From Tilletiaria anomala UBC 951 (taxonomy: Eukaryota > Basidiomycota > Exobasidiomycetes > Georgefischeriales > Tilletiariaceae), in contig NW_013547002.1 of the NCBI RefSeq assembly GCF_000711695.1, positions 62,001 through 126,000 of the forward strand: a stretch of DNA of 64,000 nt, in the 5' to 3' direction. The position numbers and the translations under genes are program-made. Positions 37,258 to 50,877 of the stretch are shown here, one piece after another (position 1 is the first letter of the stretch; every line of letters starts with the position of its first letter). Under the pieces are notes generated by a model, which was not told the origin of the DNA, did no database searches, and worked only from the letters and a program-made list of their open reading frames with translations.

Positions 37258-38881
37258 GTTGTGTACCGACTTCTCCCTCTTTTCGGCCAGCCTTTTGCTG
37301 CTAGCAGTAACCCCCTATTCCCACCAGGCCGGAGGCCTGCCCGCCGTCCTTGTGGCCTGGTCTCGGTTTCGACAATGCGTGCGGAGTGTTATGTCAGATC
37401 GCCCCTCCGCTGCATGTCTGGTACTGATCTGATGATGGTTGCTCGCTCCCTCGGCCTCTCGAGTGCGGGGATCAGCACGCGGCCTGCTTTTTGCCGCTAG
37501 TTGAATCCAGCTAGACTCGCTTGTCTGGCTGCCTAGACCTTACCTGCCACATAAAGGATGAGGATAAGGGAAGGCCTGAGACCGCCAGCACTGGTTATTG
37601 GTCATTGACTATGTATGAGGTGTGTGAGTACACCCCACCCACCTGAAGTCTGGGGCGCAGGGGGGATAGGCATCGCCAAAAGCGCTCCAGCGGAATACGG
37701 AACAGCGCACACAAAAATAAGCAGCGAGTTCGCTGCAATCGTGCTAGGTATAGAGCGAGGTAGGTTGGCTGGTTAGGACGCAGGATCGCTAGCAATGGCC
37801 GATTGCGTCGAGCTGTCACGTAACGCAGAATGAAGTAGAATGTTATTTAAAGGCGCGCATAATATGGTCAGTTGGATCTTTGCCCAAGAAACATGCGCAC
37901 ATTGGACATCCGTTCAGATAAGATAAATGCACTTTTCCCGTGAGAAGGGACTCGTCTTTGAAGCAAATGAAGACCATTCACACGCAAGCCAATCGCTTCT
38001 GCGTTGCTCAAGGTTTTGTCGGAATATGAATTCAACCGCACGCCTTTTAAAACGGCGCCATGTGCCCTTCTACTACTGGAACGCGCCGGTATCCTTGGTC
38101 AGTAGGATGAATCAGAAGCCTGAGGCCATCGGCGATGCAGGACTTCAACAAAAAGAGGTCCTCATTTCATCAGCGCAAGGTGGGGTGCAAGGGACGGATT
38201 TGGATGTGCTCCCATTCACGTAAGTCTTCCTTCGTCGCCAACTTCATCGTTGGTCCGCTGCGCCCTGGCGGCCATAGCGCCCCTTCTTCATCCGTCAGCT
38301 CCTCGTATAAGTCTTGAAAGATCAACGATTCCCGTGACTGGCGCAAGCGAGGCCCTGCAACCTGATTCGGAATCCGGACTCTGCTGGCACACCCTGTACT
38401 TCTGAGTTCTGATAAGAAATCTTTTTTTTGGTTTGTTTTAAGAACTAGGGTTATGCCCGACTGTCGCACAGACATCTTCTTTCATTGCCTATTTTCTGAC
38501 GGTCGACCATGTGACTCAATGGAATTATATAGGTGTACATTGCATGCACGACCCCGGGGGGACTCATGTATATTGCATTGCAGTAAACAGCTGCAGCTGG
38601 CGTTGCTTGTGCCGTAGGAGAGTCGAAACCCTGCCGCTGTTCGGCTGAACCAGAACCGCCGGCCTAGTGGACTGCGTCTCGAGGTAGTGTGACTCTCCCA
38701 CGTGGATCCCCAGTGCGTGGAGAAGAACGAAAGTGGACTACGAGTTCGCGACGCTCGTTCGCGCTCAAGCATGAAAAGGAGAGACGTACGCAAGTGGATC
38801 TTATCACGTGCACCCGTCGGACTCTCATCCTCTAATCAAGACCAAGACCAAACCCAAAACCAAGCAGAAGCATCTTCAACT
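37258..38881. other. Divergent interval between TRK1 and GCN1
   Basis: It holds the two head-to-head promoters. The only coding-like island is the minus frame at 38170-38475, listed separately. Nothing else was recognised. Confidence 0.5.
38170..38475 (-). CDS. Candidate small protein or gene relic, unrecognised
   Basis: An ATG at 38475 opens 101 codons. From about residue 32 the sequence looks protein-like: it is charged and balanced (SRESLIFQDLYEELTDEEG, then MKLATKEDLREWEHIQIRP). The first 30 codons are poorer and overlap a pyrimidine-rich stretch ending CTCAG, so the true start may be an exon boundary near 38400. I recognise no family. It may be a last exon, a small gene or a relic in the GCN1 promoter region. 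Confidence 0.3.
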   Translation of the reverse strand: MSVRQSGITLVLKTNQKKDFLSELRSTGCASRVRIPNQVAGPRLRQSRESLIFQDLYEELTDEEGALWPPGRSGPTMKLATKEDLREWEHIQIRPLHPTLR

Positions 38882-41800
38882 ATGACTTCTTCGAAAGCAG
38901 CCAGCGCGTCAGCAGCAGACCAGGCTGAAGCGCCAGCCGGTGTGCTGTTTCCTGCCTCGCATAGCTCCAACTGGGAGGCCGAGCTGGAGGCGATCGCTGC
39001 ACTGCTCCGAAGCAGCAGCTTGATCAGTCGCAAGGTTGCTCTGCAGCAGCATATACCCGCCCTCTGCAGGCTGGGGGGCGATGGTGTCGCCGACCGTAGT
39101 CACGGGTCAGAAGGTGTGCAACGTTTCCCTTTCTTTCACTGCGATCGCTGCAGTTCTCTTTGCATCCTTGGCTGACTTTAGATGGACCCCTCTCCCTCCC
39201 CATCCATTCCCAGCAGTTTTAGACGTGAAGCAAGTCACACAGCTCCTGCACGTCATCCTGCACTCCACTCTGCTCCGCTACATCGACAGCGACTCGCAGC
39301 GGTATGTACGCATCGCGGCCGCGCCGCTGATTGTCCGTCTGCGCACCCTCACTAGCGACCCAACGCACGGTCGCATCGCCACAGCAGGACTTGCATCCGT
39401 CATCAAGCTCCTTTCCGAGCAGACCGCAGCAATATGCGGCGGCGGCGCGGCACCAACATCTTTCTCGGCGACGGCCACGAGACCAGCCAGTGCGCCGACA
39501 AGCCGCGCCGCCGTGTGCGAATGGCTCTCCATGCTGCTTCACGTCCTCCTCGTCGGTCGTGCTCCCGCTGGGCCCGGGACAGGGCCGCCGAGCGGTGCGG
39601 GCGGCGCTAAGGGCAAGAAGCGCACAGTTCGCAAGGTCAATGCTGCTGACGCTTCCGCACATCATGATGCTGCTGGAAAAGACTCGAAGGAGGAGCAGGT
39701 AGCGCTTGCGGTGGTAGCGACGCCACTCGATCAAGTGCAACAGGATGCAGCCAAGGAGGTGCTCTGGCTCCTTGCTCGCGCTTTCGACTCGGTCGTTGGC
39801 GATGAAAAAGGGAGGGAGACTATTAGGAAGGGTGTCCTTGTCGACTTGAGACGATGCATGCGTGCTGTGAGTACGCTTCGTCTTGGCTCGATGAAGGTGC
39901 TAAAAATTCCTGGCTAATATATATTGTCTTTTGTTGAATGCGCATACAGTGCCATACCCACATCCCTTTCCTACTTGACCTTCTCATGGCCCCGACTGCG
40001 TCTTCTGGCGTCTCTGCGACGGCATCAGCGCAGCTCGCGCTGCCGCTCATCGGCCTGATCCTCGACGTATGCCTGCGCCTGCGCGTCGGGTCCGAGCAGG
40101 CGAAAGGTGCGCCAGACGGCGTTGGCCGCTCGTACGTCCGCGCGTGCAAGCCACGCGTGCTGCAGTGCTACATTGCCCACGTCGTCGCGTCTAAGGCTGC
40201 TGTGCCGCGCCATGTCGCCGAGCATGCGCTGCATGATTTTTTCCGTGTCGTCATCTCCCCCGCTGAGCTCGCGGGCGACGGCAGTGTGCGCGCCACGCTC
40301 GATAAGATGCTTCTCCGCTCACCGGAGATCTCGCTACCGGTCGCTTCCGCCGTCTTTGGCGCTGTGAAGGTGCGCGACGCGGAAGCAGACGCAGAAGCGG
40401 ATCGCAAGGCATTCGGCGGGCACCTCACCAGCATGACCTCCGGTCTCTCTTCGGCGCTGCGCTCGACGAATGCTGCGACGCGTGACAAGGCCGTCGCGCT
40501 GCTCGACGTCCTGCTGCCCAAAGTGGACGTGCAGACCGCGCTGCCACTCTTTGTCAAGGAACTCACCGCCGCACTCAAGAGCGGCAAAGTCGCCAGCTCA
40601 GATGCGCGCGGCGCCGTCTTTGACGTCCTGGCGCGCGTGCCCGCTTCGTCCTCGTCCCCTTCCACCTCGGCGCTCATCATCGACGGTGTAGGCGCTTCGC
40701 TTGACAAGGAGCAGCAGGAGACCGCTTTCAAGAGTGGCGTCGTCGCGCTTTGCACGCACACCGCCGCGGCCTTCCTCGATGCCGACCAGTTTGACCCGGT
40801 CAAGCACGTCCCCGCCCTACTCGCCAAGATGCTGGCGCACGCCAAAGCGCCGTTGCGCAATGCTGCGTACGATGCGTTCGGCTCTTTGGTCCTCCGCACG
40901 CGCGCAGCACCGAGCGGCGCGTGGAAGGCATTCGTTGAGGCGCTTCTGCCGACATTTGACGGCAGCCTCAAGAATGCTTATCAAGGCGCCAAGGCGCCCG
41001 CTGGGCCATTGGAGGGCTACGTCGTCATTGCCATGCTCAAGGGCAAGGCGCGCATGTGGGATAGCGCAGCGGTTGACACTTTCGTGCAAAAGAATGAGAC
41101 GCTCGCGCATCTTATCACCACCGATATCGTCTCCACCAACTCCGCGGCCGCCGGGAAGGCCTCCTTCCTGCTCAATGATAAGGTTGTGCGCAAGGTCGTC
41201 TCGGAGGCGGAGCTCTTTTGGCTCTTACATGCGTTGGGCTCGCTTTTCGCTTCCGAGGCGGACCTGCAGGCCATCAACAAGAGCGAGGATATAAAGAAAG
41301 CCATCGCTCGTGTGCTCTTGCACTGTGCAATGAGCAAACACGTAGTGATCAAGCGCTTCCTGCCAGACTGGGTACGTGAGCTCTGCGCCCATACTGACTC
41401 GTTCCAGCTCGGCGCCAGCATCCTACATGCAGCCGGCGTCGAGTCGCTTCGGCTCGACCAGCAAGCCTCCCAAACTGCTGCATCGGTCCACAGCGGTGGT
41501 GCAGCTGCGTCTGCAGATGGGGGTGAAGATCCGGCGGAAAGTTGCAAGAAGCCGGCGCTGGCCTCGGTGTCTGCACGCATTAAGCCTCTTCTCAAAACGC
41601 TTTGTGAGCTTCCAGATGTGCGGAAGATACCCGCCGACGCCCGCGCGGAGGCACTCGTCAAGTTGTTCGTCCTCACGCACCACCCCAGGCTCGGCTCACG
41701 TGCCGACTTGCAGTCCATGGCATCTCGTCTCCAGTTGAATCTGACGGAACTCATCGAAAAGCACTTTGTGCGTCTTTTCACCGACGTCCACGCTGCCATG

Positions 41801-44800
41801 CAGACCGATCTGCTCACTAATGCAGCCTATGCGACTATCTCCACGCTTGTGGCTCTTGCCCCAGAAGTCGCTTTGGCTGAGATCGTCAGCGACCTCGAAC
41901 GGCAGTTGGACGTCACACAATTCGCCTGCATTTCGGCGCAGGACCTGCACATCTGGCGCACGCCTCCCGGCGAGCTCTTTGTTGATGTATTGGCGCAGAA
42001 AAATCATGCCAACGGCGGTGCTGGTGCTGCCGGCACGGGCAGCGGTGCCAACAGCCGCGACAGCAAGGTGGACAAGTGGGAGGCCGAGCTGCGTCAATCC
42101 TTGGAGCAGAAGAAGAAAGCGGCGAAGAGGTTCTCAAAAGAGGAACAAGCGCTCATAGACACGCAATTGACCAAGGAGAGCGAGACGCGCAACAAGGTAG
42201 AAAACGTGCGTTCTATCTTGCTTCGTAGCCTGCACACGTTGCAGGCTCTCATGGACGGTAGGACAGAAGAGACCGAGTCCTACATTCTCGGACTCGTCAA
42301 ACAAAGCATCGCTTTGGCTCGTCTACCGCAAGTGCATCAGCTCGCCCCGCTGCTGCCTTTCGAGATGCTCAGCGCAATCAACACTGTCGTCTCCACACGG
42401 TTAGGGCCCATTGCGAGCGTGTTGCCCGCAGCGCTGTTGCGCTCGGTCGACGAAAACATCGTCCCGGAGTCATTCCGAATCGAAGCATACAGCGACGTCA
42501 TCCTTCGCATTCTCTACCGCCTTCGCTTCGTTAGCGAGCAAGCAGCTCTTGGTCTTGGCACCGTGTCCGTCCTGGCGCCTCTCATCACCAACATCATCCA
42601 TGCGGGTGGTCTCGGTGTTGACACAGACGACTGCGATGCGGTCATGGAGCAGGTCCAACTTTCGCTCGATTTCATTGTGTTCCATACTGAACCTTGCGAG
42701 GATGCTCGCTACCCACGTTCCGACTTTGTCGACGCGTTGCTGCATATTGTTGCCAAGCATACCCAGCTGGCGCAGGATGCCGTTTCGGCATTGCGCTCTA
42801 TGGGTGAAGCGATGCGGATGTCCGCTCTACCATTCGAGATCGAGAAGCTGCTGCACCACTGTCTTGCTGATGAGGTGTACGTCCGCACGGGATGTTTGCA
42901 GGCTCTGCAATCACTTGACCTACTCGATCTTGGCTTCCCGCGCGAGTTGTGGGTTGCGTGTCATGACTCGGACGAGGAGAATCGTCGCCTGGCCCTTCGA
43001 GCTTGGAGCGAAAACGAGCTTGAGCTCCCCGAGCACTATCACATGCATCTCATCACACTCCTCGAGCACTTCAATGACTTTCCCCGGATCGCCACGCCCA
43101 GCGCCATTGCTGGAGCCGCCGACATCCACCCTGAGTCCGTCTCGGCGCTCATCACCAGTCTCATGGCGCTATACGAAGAGCGCAACAAATTGCTGCTTCC
43201 GGAGTACGACCAATTTGGTATGGTCGTTGAGGGAACTCAGAACAGAGAGGACCCGTGGAAAATCAGGGTGGCTATTGCAGCGACCTTTGTCGAGCTAGCA
43301 CAATATTTTTCTTCGGCCGACATTCTTCCCTTCTTCCAATTTCTGATCGAGAAAGAGGCTCTGGGCGATCGTAGTGAGCCGGCGCGATTGCGCATTCTAG
43401 ACGCCGCCACCGCTGTCATTGATGATCACGGCAAGGACCAACTTGATGTCCTCATCAAGACGCTTGAAAATTTCTTCGAGAAGAACAGCAGGAGCAGCGA
43501 TGGCGTGACTGAAGCAGTTGTTATCCTCTTAGGCAGGCTGGCCCGTCATTTGGCGCCTGAGGATCCACGATTGGCTATCGCCATTAAGCGCTTGCTTGAA
43601 GCTCTGCACACCCCGTCGGAACTCGTGCAATCAGCCGTCTCGGACTGTCTGCCGCCACTCATTCGGGCGATACCCGAGAGTACTCCTCAGCTTGTGGATC
43701 GCTTGATGGACGACCTTGTGGCAGGTAGCAAATACGCCCACCGCCGTGGTGCCGCATATGGTCTGGCGGGCGCAATCAAGGGCAGAGGCATCGCAAGTAT
43801 CTCCGAGTTCAAGATCATGGAGAGGCTGGAGGACGCTGCGCGAGACAAGGACCAGGTGACCGCTCGCCAGGGTGCCATGTTCGCTTACGAGACATTGACC
43901 GCATCGCTCAAAATCTTATTCGAGCCGTACATCTTGAGCATTTTGCCTCATCTCTTGGTCTGCTTTGGCGATCCAAAAGAAGACGTTCGAGAGGCCACTC
44001 AAGATGCAGCTAGAGTGATCATGCAAAGCATTTCGGGCCATTGTGTTAAGCTGATTCTCCCGACGCTTCTCGCTGGGCTCGACGACAAGCAATGGCGTTC
44101 GAAGAAGGGTGCAATTGAGTTGCTGGGTGCCATGGCGTACTGTGCCCCACGCCAGCTATCCGTGTCCCTGCCGACAGTTATCCCTCCTCTGAGCGGTGTC
44201 TTGTCGGACTCGCATAACCAAGTCAAGACTGCTGCAAACAAGAGCTTGAAACAATTCGGAGAGGTCATCGACAACCCGGAAATCAAGAAACTCACTCCGA
44301 AGCTGCTGCAAGCACTCATCAACCCCAACGACAACATCCCGAAGGCTCTCAATGCGCTTCTGAACACAAGCTTCGTACACTACATCGACTCCGCCTCGTT
44401 GGCCCTAGTCATGCCTATCATCGAGAGGGGCCTGAAGGAACGAGGCGCCTCGCTGCAGCGGGATGCCGCTAGAATCGTCGGCAACCTAGCAGGTCTCACA
44501 GATTCTCGTGACTTCACCCCTTACCTGCGCTCATTGGTGCCTTTGGTGCGGGTTGTTTTGGTTTCACCTGTTCCAGACGCCCGAGCAGTGGCTGCAAAAG
44601 CCCTTGGAACCCTGGTCGAGCGGCTAGGAGAGGTGCACTTTGTCGATCTGATCCCTTCACTTCTGCAAGTGCTTCGATCAGATGCGACTGGTGTCGACCG
44701 TCAAGGCTCGGCACAAGGCCTTGCCGAGATCCTTGCCGGACTCGGCACGGAACGGATGGAGGGCCTCCTTCCTGAAATTATCAACAGTGCCACAAACGCC

Positions 44801-47369
44801 AAAGCCTACGTAAGGGCCGGTTATATCTCGCTGCTCATCTATCTGCCTGCGACATTTGGACATCGATTTGCTCCACATCTAGGGCGTATCATTCCTCCTA
44901 TCTTGGGAGGCATCGCTGATCAAACGGAAAGCGTTCGAGATGCATCCATGCGTGCTGGCCGAATGATCATTGCCAACTACTCCACGAAGGCCGTCGACTT
45001 GCTCTTGCCAGAGCTAGAGCGGGGTCTCTTCGACGAGGCGTGGCGCATCCGCATGTCATCCATTCAGCTCGTTGCCGATCTTCTTTTCCGAATTTCTGGC
45101 ATCTCAGGCAAGAATGAAATGGCAGAAGAGGAAGGCGACGAGGGCGAAAATGAAGACGAGGATGCGCCTCTTCCTACTAGCTCTGTGCAAAAGGCGCTCG
45201 GCGAAGCTCTGGGCGACGAAAGGAGAGACCGAGTGCTTTCGGCGATCTACATCATCCGCCAAGATCCTAACATCCCTGTCCGACAAGCTGCCATCCACAC
45301 ATGGAAAGCTCTCGTCCTCAATACTCCGCGTACCGCCAGAGAGGTCCTGCCCACGATGCTGGACATTCTCATTCACCTTCTCTCGGCTCCAGGCGCAGAG
45401 CAACGTGAGCTAGCTGGCCGAACACTTGGCGAACTTGTTCGTAAGCTAGGAGAAAGGATTCTGCGCGACACGATGCCGATTCTACGCAACCGTGGGGTCA
45501 CGGGCGAAGATGCACGCACGCGATCAGGCGTCTGCTTGGCTGTTACTGAGATTCTTCAAAGCGCTACGAAAGGTGAGTTGCTCTGGCTGCCGTCGAAATA
45601 TCACTGTGGCTGACAAACCTGTCTTGGATATATCCGTAGCCCAATTGGAGGATCACGAAGACTCGATCATCGCTCTCATCCGACACGCACTTGTGGACGA
45701 GTCAGCCGTGGTGCGGCGCGCAGCCGCGCAAGCATTCGATGCGTCGCAGGAATACATTGGGACGAAAGCAATTGATGATACGATCCCAACTTTGCTCGAG
45801 GCAATGTCGGATCCCGACAACCCAGGATCAGAGACGGCGTTGGCGGCCTTGCGCGAAGTTATGAGAGCACGTGCCGATGTCGTTTTCCCCGTCCTCGTGC
45901 CGACACTCACTGTGCAACCAATCAGCGCATTCAATGCTCGTGCTTTGGCAGGACTTGTGGCCGTCGCAGGCCGTGCATTGAACCAGGTGCTCCAGACCAT
46001 CTTGACTTCTTTGGCGATCGCTCTTGAACAGAGGCCGGACGATGAAACCCGTCAAGAGTTGGAGCAAGCCGTCAGTGCGAATCTCACTTCGGTTACTGAT
46101 CCGGAAGGTCTCCACCTCTTGATGATGCTGTTGCTCGGCTGGGCCGGAAACAACACGTCAGCACAGCGAAGAGCATTGGGTTGCCGATTCTTCGAAATCT
46201 TCACCAACGTCAAGAAGTCCAGCATTGAACTTTCGGACTATCTTGTCGATTGGATACGGCGGCTGGTCGCTCTCATGGAAGACCCTGTGGACGAGGTCAT
46301 CGATGCAGCACGTGCTGCTGTGGAAGCACTCTTCAAATCGATTTCTAAGGAAGATCTCGAGAGCTACGTCACCCCCCTACGCCATGCAGTGGAGGGAGTT
46401 GGGGCTCTGGGACAGGAGATCGCTGGCTTCTGTCGACCAAAAGGCATCGGAGCTTTCGTCCCCGTCTTCCTAGCCGGGCTATTGAATGGTACTGCCGAGC
46501 AGCGCGAGCAGGGCGCCTATGGCCTGGCAGACCTTGTGGATCGCACCTCGGCTGAAGCGGTAAAGCCTTTCGTCGTTCAAATGGTCGGCCCTCTCATCCG
46601 TGCCTGCGGTGACAGGCATGCACCAGCCATCAAGATTGCGATTTTCACCGCCCTAAACACGATGCTCCAGAGGGTTCCTCAACATTGCCGCCCATTCTAT
46701 CCGCAATTGCAGCGCAGCTTCCAAAAGGGCGTTGTCGATCCGATCAGCAGTAACGTCCGTCTCCATGCCGGAAATGGCCTCGGAACATTGATGGAGCATC
46801 AGCCCAGAGTCGAGCCGGTCATTGTCGAACTGCTTCAAAACATCAACGCTGGTATCAACCCCGGAGGAGCTGCTGTCAGACCAGATGCTTCTGCCAGTAC
46901 ATCTGCCAATGTGGAGTCAAACGCAATTGCCGAGTCTGCGGCACTTGCCCTCGTGAAAGTCTTTGATCAGGCTCCTGGCAAGAATGTCACTACCAAGAGC
47001 CTAGAGCAGGCATTAGAGGTGGTGCAAGAAGCATTCGGCCACGCGAAGGACTCTTTGAAGCCGACGGTGGCAGATGTCTTTGCCGCTGTTTGCGTGCGCG
47101 ACTCTGCCCTTGTGAAGCCGATCTTAGAAACGCAGGTACTGGCTCCAAATCCTGTCGATCCTCAGCTCGCTAGCCACTGCGTAAGGGCCCTGTTGGAGCG
47201 CGCTCCGGCAGAATTCCACGCAATGGAGATGCACAGAGCAGTGCTCAAGGCCGTGTTGACATGGATCGGCGAGGCTCCCGCAGTCGCACGACCGGCGCGA
47301 GAGAGCAGGGATATGATGCGACAAAAGGAACCGTGGCGAAGTGATTCATTTGTGCAAGAGCATTTGTAA
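38882..47369 (+). CDS. GCN1: Translational activator GCN1
   Basis: Exons 38882-39113, 39217-39866, 39950-45572 and 45640-47369 give 2744 aa, close to the usual length of about 2670. GCN1 is a giant HEAT/ARM-repeat protein that binds ribosomes with GCN20 and passes the uncharged-tRNA signal to the kinase GCN2. Repeats run through almost the whole protein. The central eEF3-like region is recognisable from YGLAGAIKGRGIASISEF, then KEDVREATQDAARVIMQSIS and LDDKQWRSKKGAIELLGAMA. The GCN2-binding part follows, with RDASMRAGRMIIANYSTKAV. I chose the ATG giving MTSSKAASASAAD; an in-frame ATG at 38771 would add 37 residues of low-complexity Gln-rich sequence. Confidence 0.95.
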
Positions 47370-48015
47370 ACCTGGTGTATGAATTGCAATGCGACCAAGC
47401 GACGAAATACAACAATGATGCTCATAAAACTTGGAAATAAGCAAAGACGAGCATGCGCAAAGGGCGCTTTGATCAGAAGAGTAGCGTCGTGCACATCAGA
47501 TGAGAAGAAGGGACGCTCGGCCGGCGTGACGAACGACTAAGATGCAGTCACAGGATCTGGACTTCCCAGGGCCGGGGCCTAGAGGGCTCGGAAAAAAGGA
47601 TGGTGAGAGGTGAGAGCTGGTTAAAGGGAAACCTCGCCGCCCAAGGTCGATGTCGCTGCAAAAAGCTTCGTCAGATTCGCTACTATTGCTCATGATGGGC
47701 GAATGAGATTGAAAGAAGCCGCCGTTGTCTGGCGGAGCGGGGGACGTAGTAAGAAATGTTGGGCTGGAGGTGTCGAGGGCAAGTCCTGTCTGCGACAAGG
47801 ACATCATCCTAGAAGACCAGGGTAGCACGACCGAGGAAAGGCTGGAGGTCATGATTAATGAAGCGCTGAACATTTGAAGGCGAGTTGCACAATCCGAAGG
47901 GCATTACCAGGTACTTTGACGATCTATGCTTGCATCGGAACGTAGGTAGCCATTCACCTCCAACTGCCTTGCGCAGTGATTCTTGTTCTTTTCCAACACT
48001 TGAGCGCTAAGGACA
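47370..48015. other. Convergent interval between GCN1 and the FGGY kinase
   Basis: It holds two 3' flanks. A 125-codon minus frame at 47496-47873 starts with an ATG and is Ser/Pro-rich, but has no recognisable features and is probably chance or 3' UTR. Confidence 0.5.
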
Positions 48016-50181
48016 TCATGATGCTATTGCTTCCTTCACTATATTCCTCCACTTTCTCTGAACCACTATGGCTTCCCGGAAGATCTGCAGGGGCGTAAGG
48101 AAAGTATGGCGTGGCCGGCATTTTGAGCACTCTGATGGACTCGCGTTGTGATCGAACAGGACGCCGACTCACCTTGTACTTTGCATCGAGTAGCGCTTTC
48201 ATTCGCTTGTCCTCTGTGGGGAACACAAACTTACCTGGCTTGCTCATGCGGATCTGTGGGGACAGTAAGAAAATAGTCAGAGGATAAGCCCCAAACGCTC
48301 CCTCCTATTCGGAGCATATGCTTCTCGACGCACCATTAATTCCCACAGATGGTCCTTGTACTCGTAAGAATACTTCTCCGCCTCATCCTGCGTGGTGATC
48401 TTGACGCCCTGCTTTGGGGCGTGTTTGCCATACGCGCCGCTGTCATACGGGCGTGCTACGTCCGCTGCGAACTTGCCCAGGATGGCGCTGCCAGCCACGA
48501 CGGAAGCGCTGGAGCTGAAAGGAAGCTGCACGGGTACGCCACATGCGTCCGAGATGAGCTGCATGAACGTCGGGTTCTTGACCTGCCCTCCAGACATGTA
48601 GATTGAGTTGATCTCGTGGCCTTTCGCATTCATTTCGTCCATGATGTGCCGCGTCTGCAGCGCGATCGCCTCGAGCGTCGCGAAGTACCGCAGCGCCAAG
48701 TCGGAAACACCACGATCGAGACGTTGCCCGGTGATCATGCCGCACATGGAGCTGTCTGCAAGCGGCGAGCGGTTGCCATGGAAGTCGGGATAGATGTAGA
48801 AGTCCTTGGTAAGGTGGGCGAGAGAGGGCAAATTTTGCTCTTTTTGCATATTGCGCAGGATGTCTTCAAGCAGGACAAACAGGTTCTTCTTCTCATCGTG
48901 CGCCATCTGCTTGGCACGCTCGACGGCGGGATGCGTGTCGATTATAAAGTCGATCAGCTGACCTGTTGAGCTTTGTCCGCCTTCGTTCATCCACATCCCA
49001 GGGAAGACGGCGTGCTTGTACGGGCCCCAAACGCCATCCACAAGGATGCCTTCGGGCGACTGCACGCAGTGGCAGGTGCTCGTGCCTGCGATGGCTGCCA
49101 GGCGATGCCGACTGCTGATCAAGTCGGTCTTGGTATTGGTATTGGTCTCCTCTGGCGCATTGGTGGCAGGGGCAGCAACGGTACCGACCCAGCCTGCATA
49201 CGCATCAATGAGAGCGCTTCCGACGGGTGTACCAGGGAGCAAGCCCATCTCCTTGGCGGCCACCTCTGACAGGCCGTCGCCGACGGGTTGCCCCGCAGTC
49301 AGCACCATTCCATTGCGACCTGGGATGCCGCCGAGCTGCTTGAAGTCGTTCTGCACCATCTCGATCAGGCCGATCTTTTCAAAAAACTCTGGCTGCCAGC
49401 CGAGCTGCGAGCCGTCGACGCCCGGTGGAACGTACGAGCATTTGCATACGAGAGAGCAGTTGGACCGGGCAAGCGAGCCTGTTGCACGGTACGTCAGGTA
49501 ATCGGGTAGGTCAAAGAACATGCAGCGCGGAAATTGATCTTCGGGCATGTGGCGCTTGAGCCAGAGCACCTTAGGAATCTCCATTTCAAGCTGTGGATCA
49601 AAAAGTCTGACGTGTCAGCAATGAGGGCTTTATATGCAGCGAAACTAGGAAGTACGCGCAACGCACCGACATGGTCTTGCCGACATAATTGAGAACCATG
49701 CTTCCGGTAGCATTGATCTCCTCCGCCTCCTTCTCGGCCCTGTGGTCGGCCCAGAGGATGATGTTCCGCTCCGCTTGTCCCCACTTGCCCTCTGGCTCGG
49801 GTGTGACGCTCATCGGGTTGCCATCAAAGTCGGTTACGGCGAGTGAGCAAGTAGCATCAAACCCGAGCCCCTTGATATTCTCTGGCTTGAGACCGGCCTG
49901 CTTGACCACATCTTTGACCGCAGAGGTGATTGACTTCCAGATCTCCGTGGTGGACTGCTCGAAGATCCGGGCGTCCTTGTCGGATCGGAAGGTGGTGGTT
50001 GCATAAGTAGACTCTCCGAGGATGTTTCCATCCTCGTCGAGCAGGGCTGCTCGTGCAGAGCCTGTGCCTCTGCGGTCAAATACAAATGAGAAAGTCAGAG
50101 CGCTGAACTTTTAGCAGCAAGCGATCTTTGGGACCAATCATCGTCTCACACGTCGACCCCAATGTAGTATCCTTGACTCAT
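48016..50181 (-). CDS. FGGY-family pentulose (D-ribulose-type) kinase
   Basis: Five exons, 50181-50150, 50069-49667, 49590-48334, 48253-48173 and 48084-48016, give 613 aa. The two-lobed FGGY sugar-kinase fold is plain: the N-terminal phosphate loop YYIGVDVGTGSARAALLDE, GFDATCSLAV, the substrate segment ILWADHRAEKEAEEIN, DAYAGWVGTV and AGTSTCHCVQS. The C-terminal lobe has GGQSSTGQLIDF, FHGNRSPLADSSMCGMITG and IYMSGGQVKNPTFMQLISD. The nearest relatives I know are yeast YDR109C and human FGGY, linked to D-ribulose or other ketopentose phosphorylation; the exact substrate is inferred. The last exons were set by the family tail MSKPGKFVFPTEDKRMKALL and KWRNIVKEAIAS. Confidence 0.93.
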
Positions 50182-50877
50182 GATGAAGCTCTAGAGGCGG
50201 TTCGGGAGATTTCAGTCCAGTGTTAATGCTGAGCCGACGACGTCGAGCTAGCAATGCTGTTGTGCTACGAATGGATGAGCAGGTTTCCCCCTGAGCATGG
50301 TGGAATAGGAATTGTATCCACCACCGCCATGCGATGCGATCAACGAACCGAGAACAAGGTGAGGACAGCAACGTCATCTCTCATCGCCATCCGTGCCAAG
50401 TGTGTGCTTCGTCAGTCGTGTACTCGAGGCATGGCCCGTGCGCAGCTAAATACCAAGAACCCTATTTTCTTTTATTTACGAAAGCAAGTCACGTAAGGCA
50501 CCAGTCACATCATTCACATGATGGCTGCTGCGTGGTGTCTTATGGATCGAAACATTAGGAGAAAGGATGCGCTACAGGGCGCAGACTGCCATACCTTCTC
50601 GTCTACGGATGAGCGGCTCTTCTGTGTTCTGACGGCATTCATGAAGTGCTCAGAGATGCCTGCTGTCGGGACGAGATTGGGACAGACTATCTGCAGCAGT
50701 AAAACGACATCCGAACAAGGTTGTGGTCTGCGCTGATGGTGTTGCAGTTCGTGTTCGCCTCACCCTCAGTCAGAATGGAAGCTTCGTAACAGCATGCATG
50801 TGTGCCGGTGTCAATCCATATGATAAAAGGACATCCGCAAGTGCACGCGGCTACACCTCGTTTCATTGCTTCCCGCA
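50182..50877. other. Interval between the FGGY kinase start and the CWC15 stop
   Basis: This 696 bp is the promoter of the kinase and the 3' flank of CWC15 (both minus strand). No gene was seen. Confidence 0.5.

Noticed and set aside
39938-39949. GCN1 reading frame starting upstream of exon 3 as an independent start
   Set aside because: The frame before TGCCATACC is intron sequence with a good CATACAG acceptor, and exons 1-2 join it in phase with family-like sequence.
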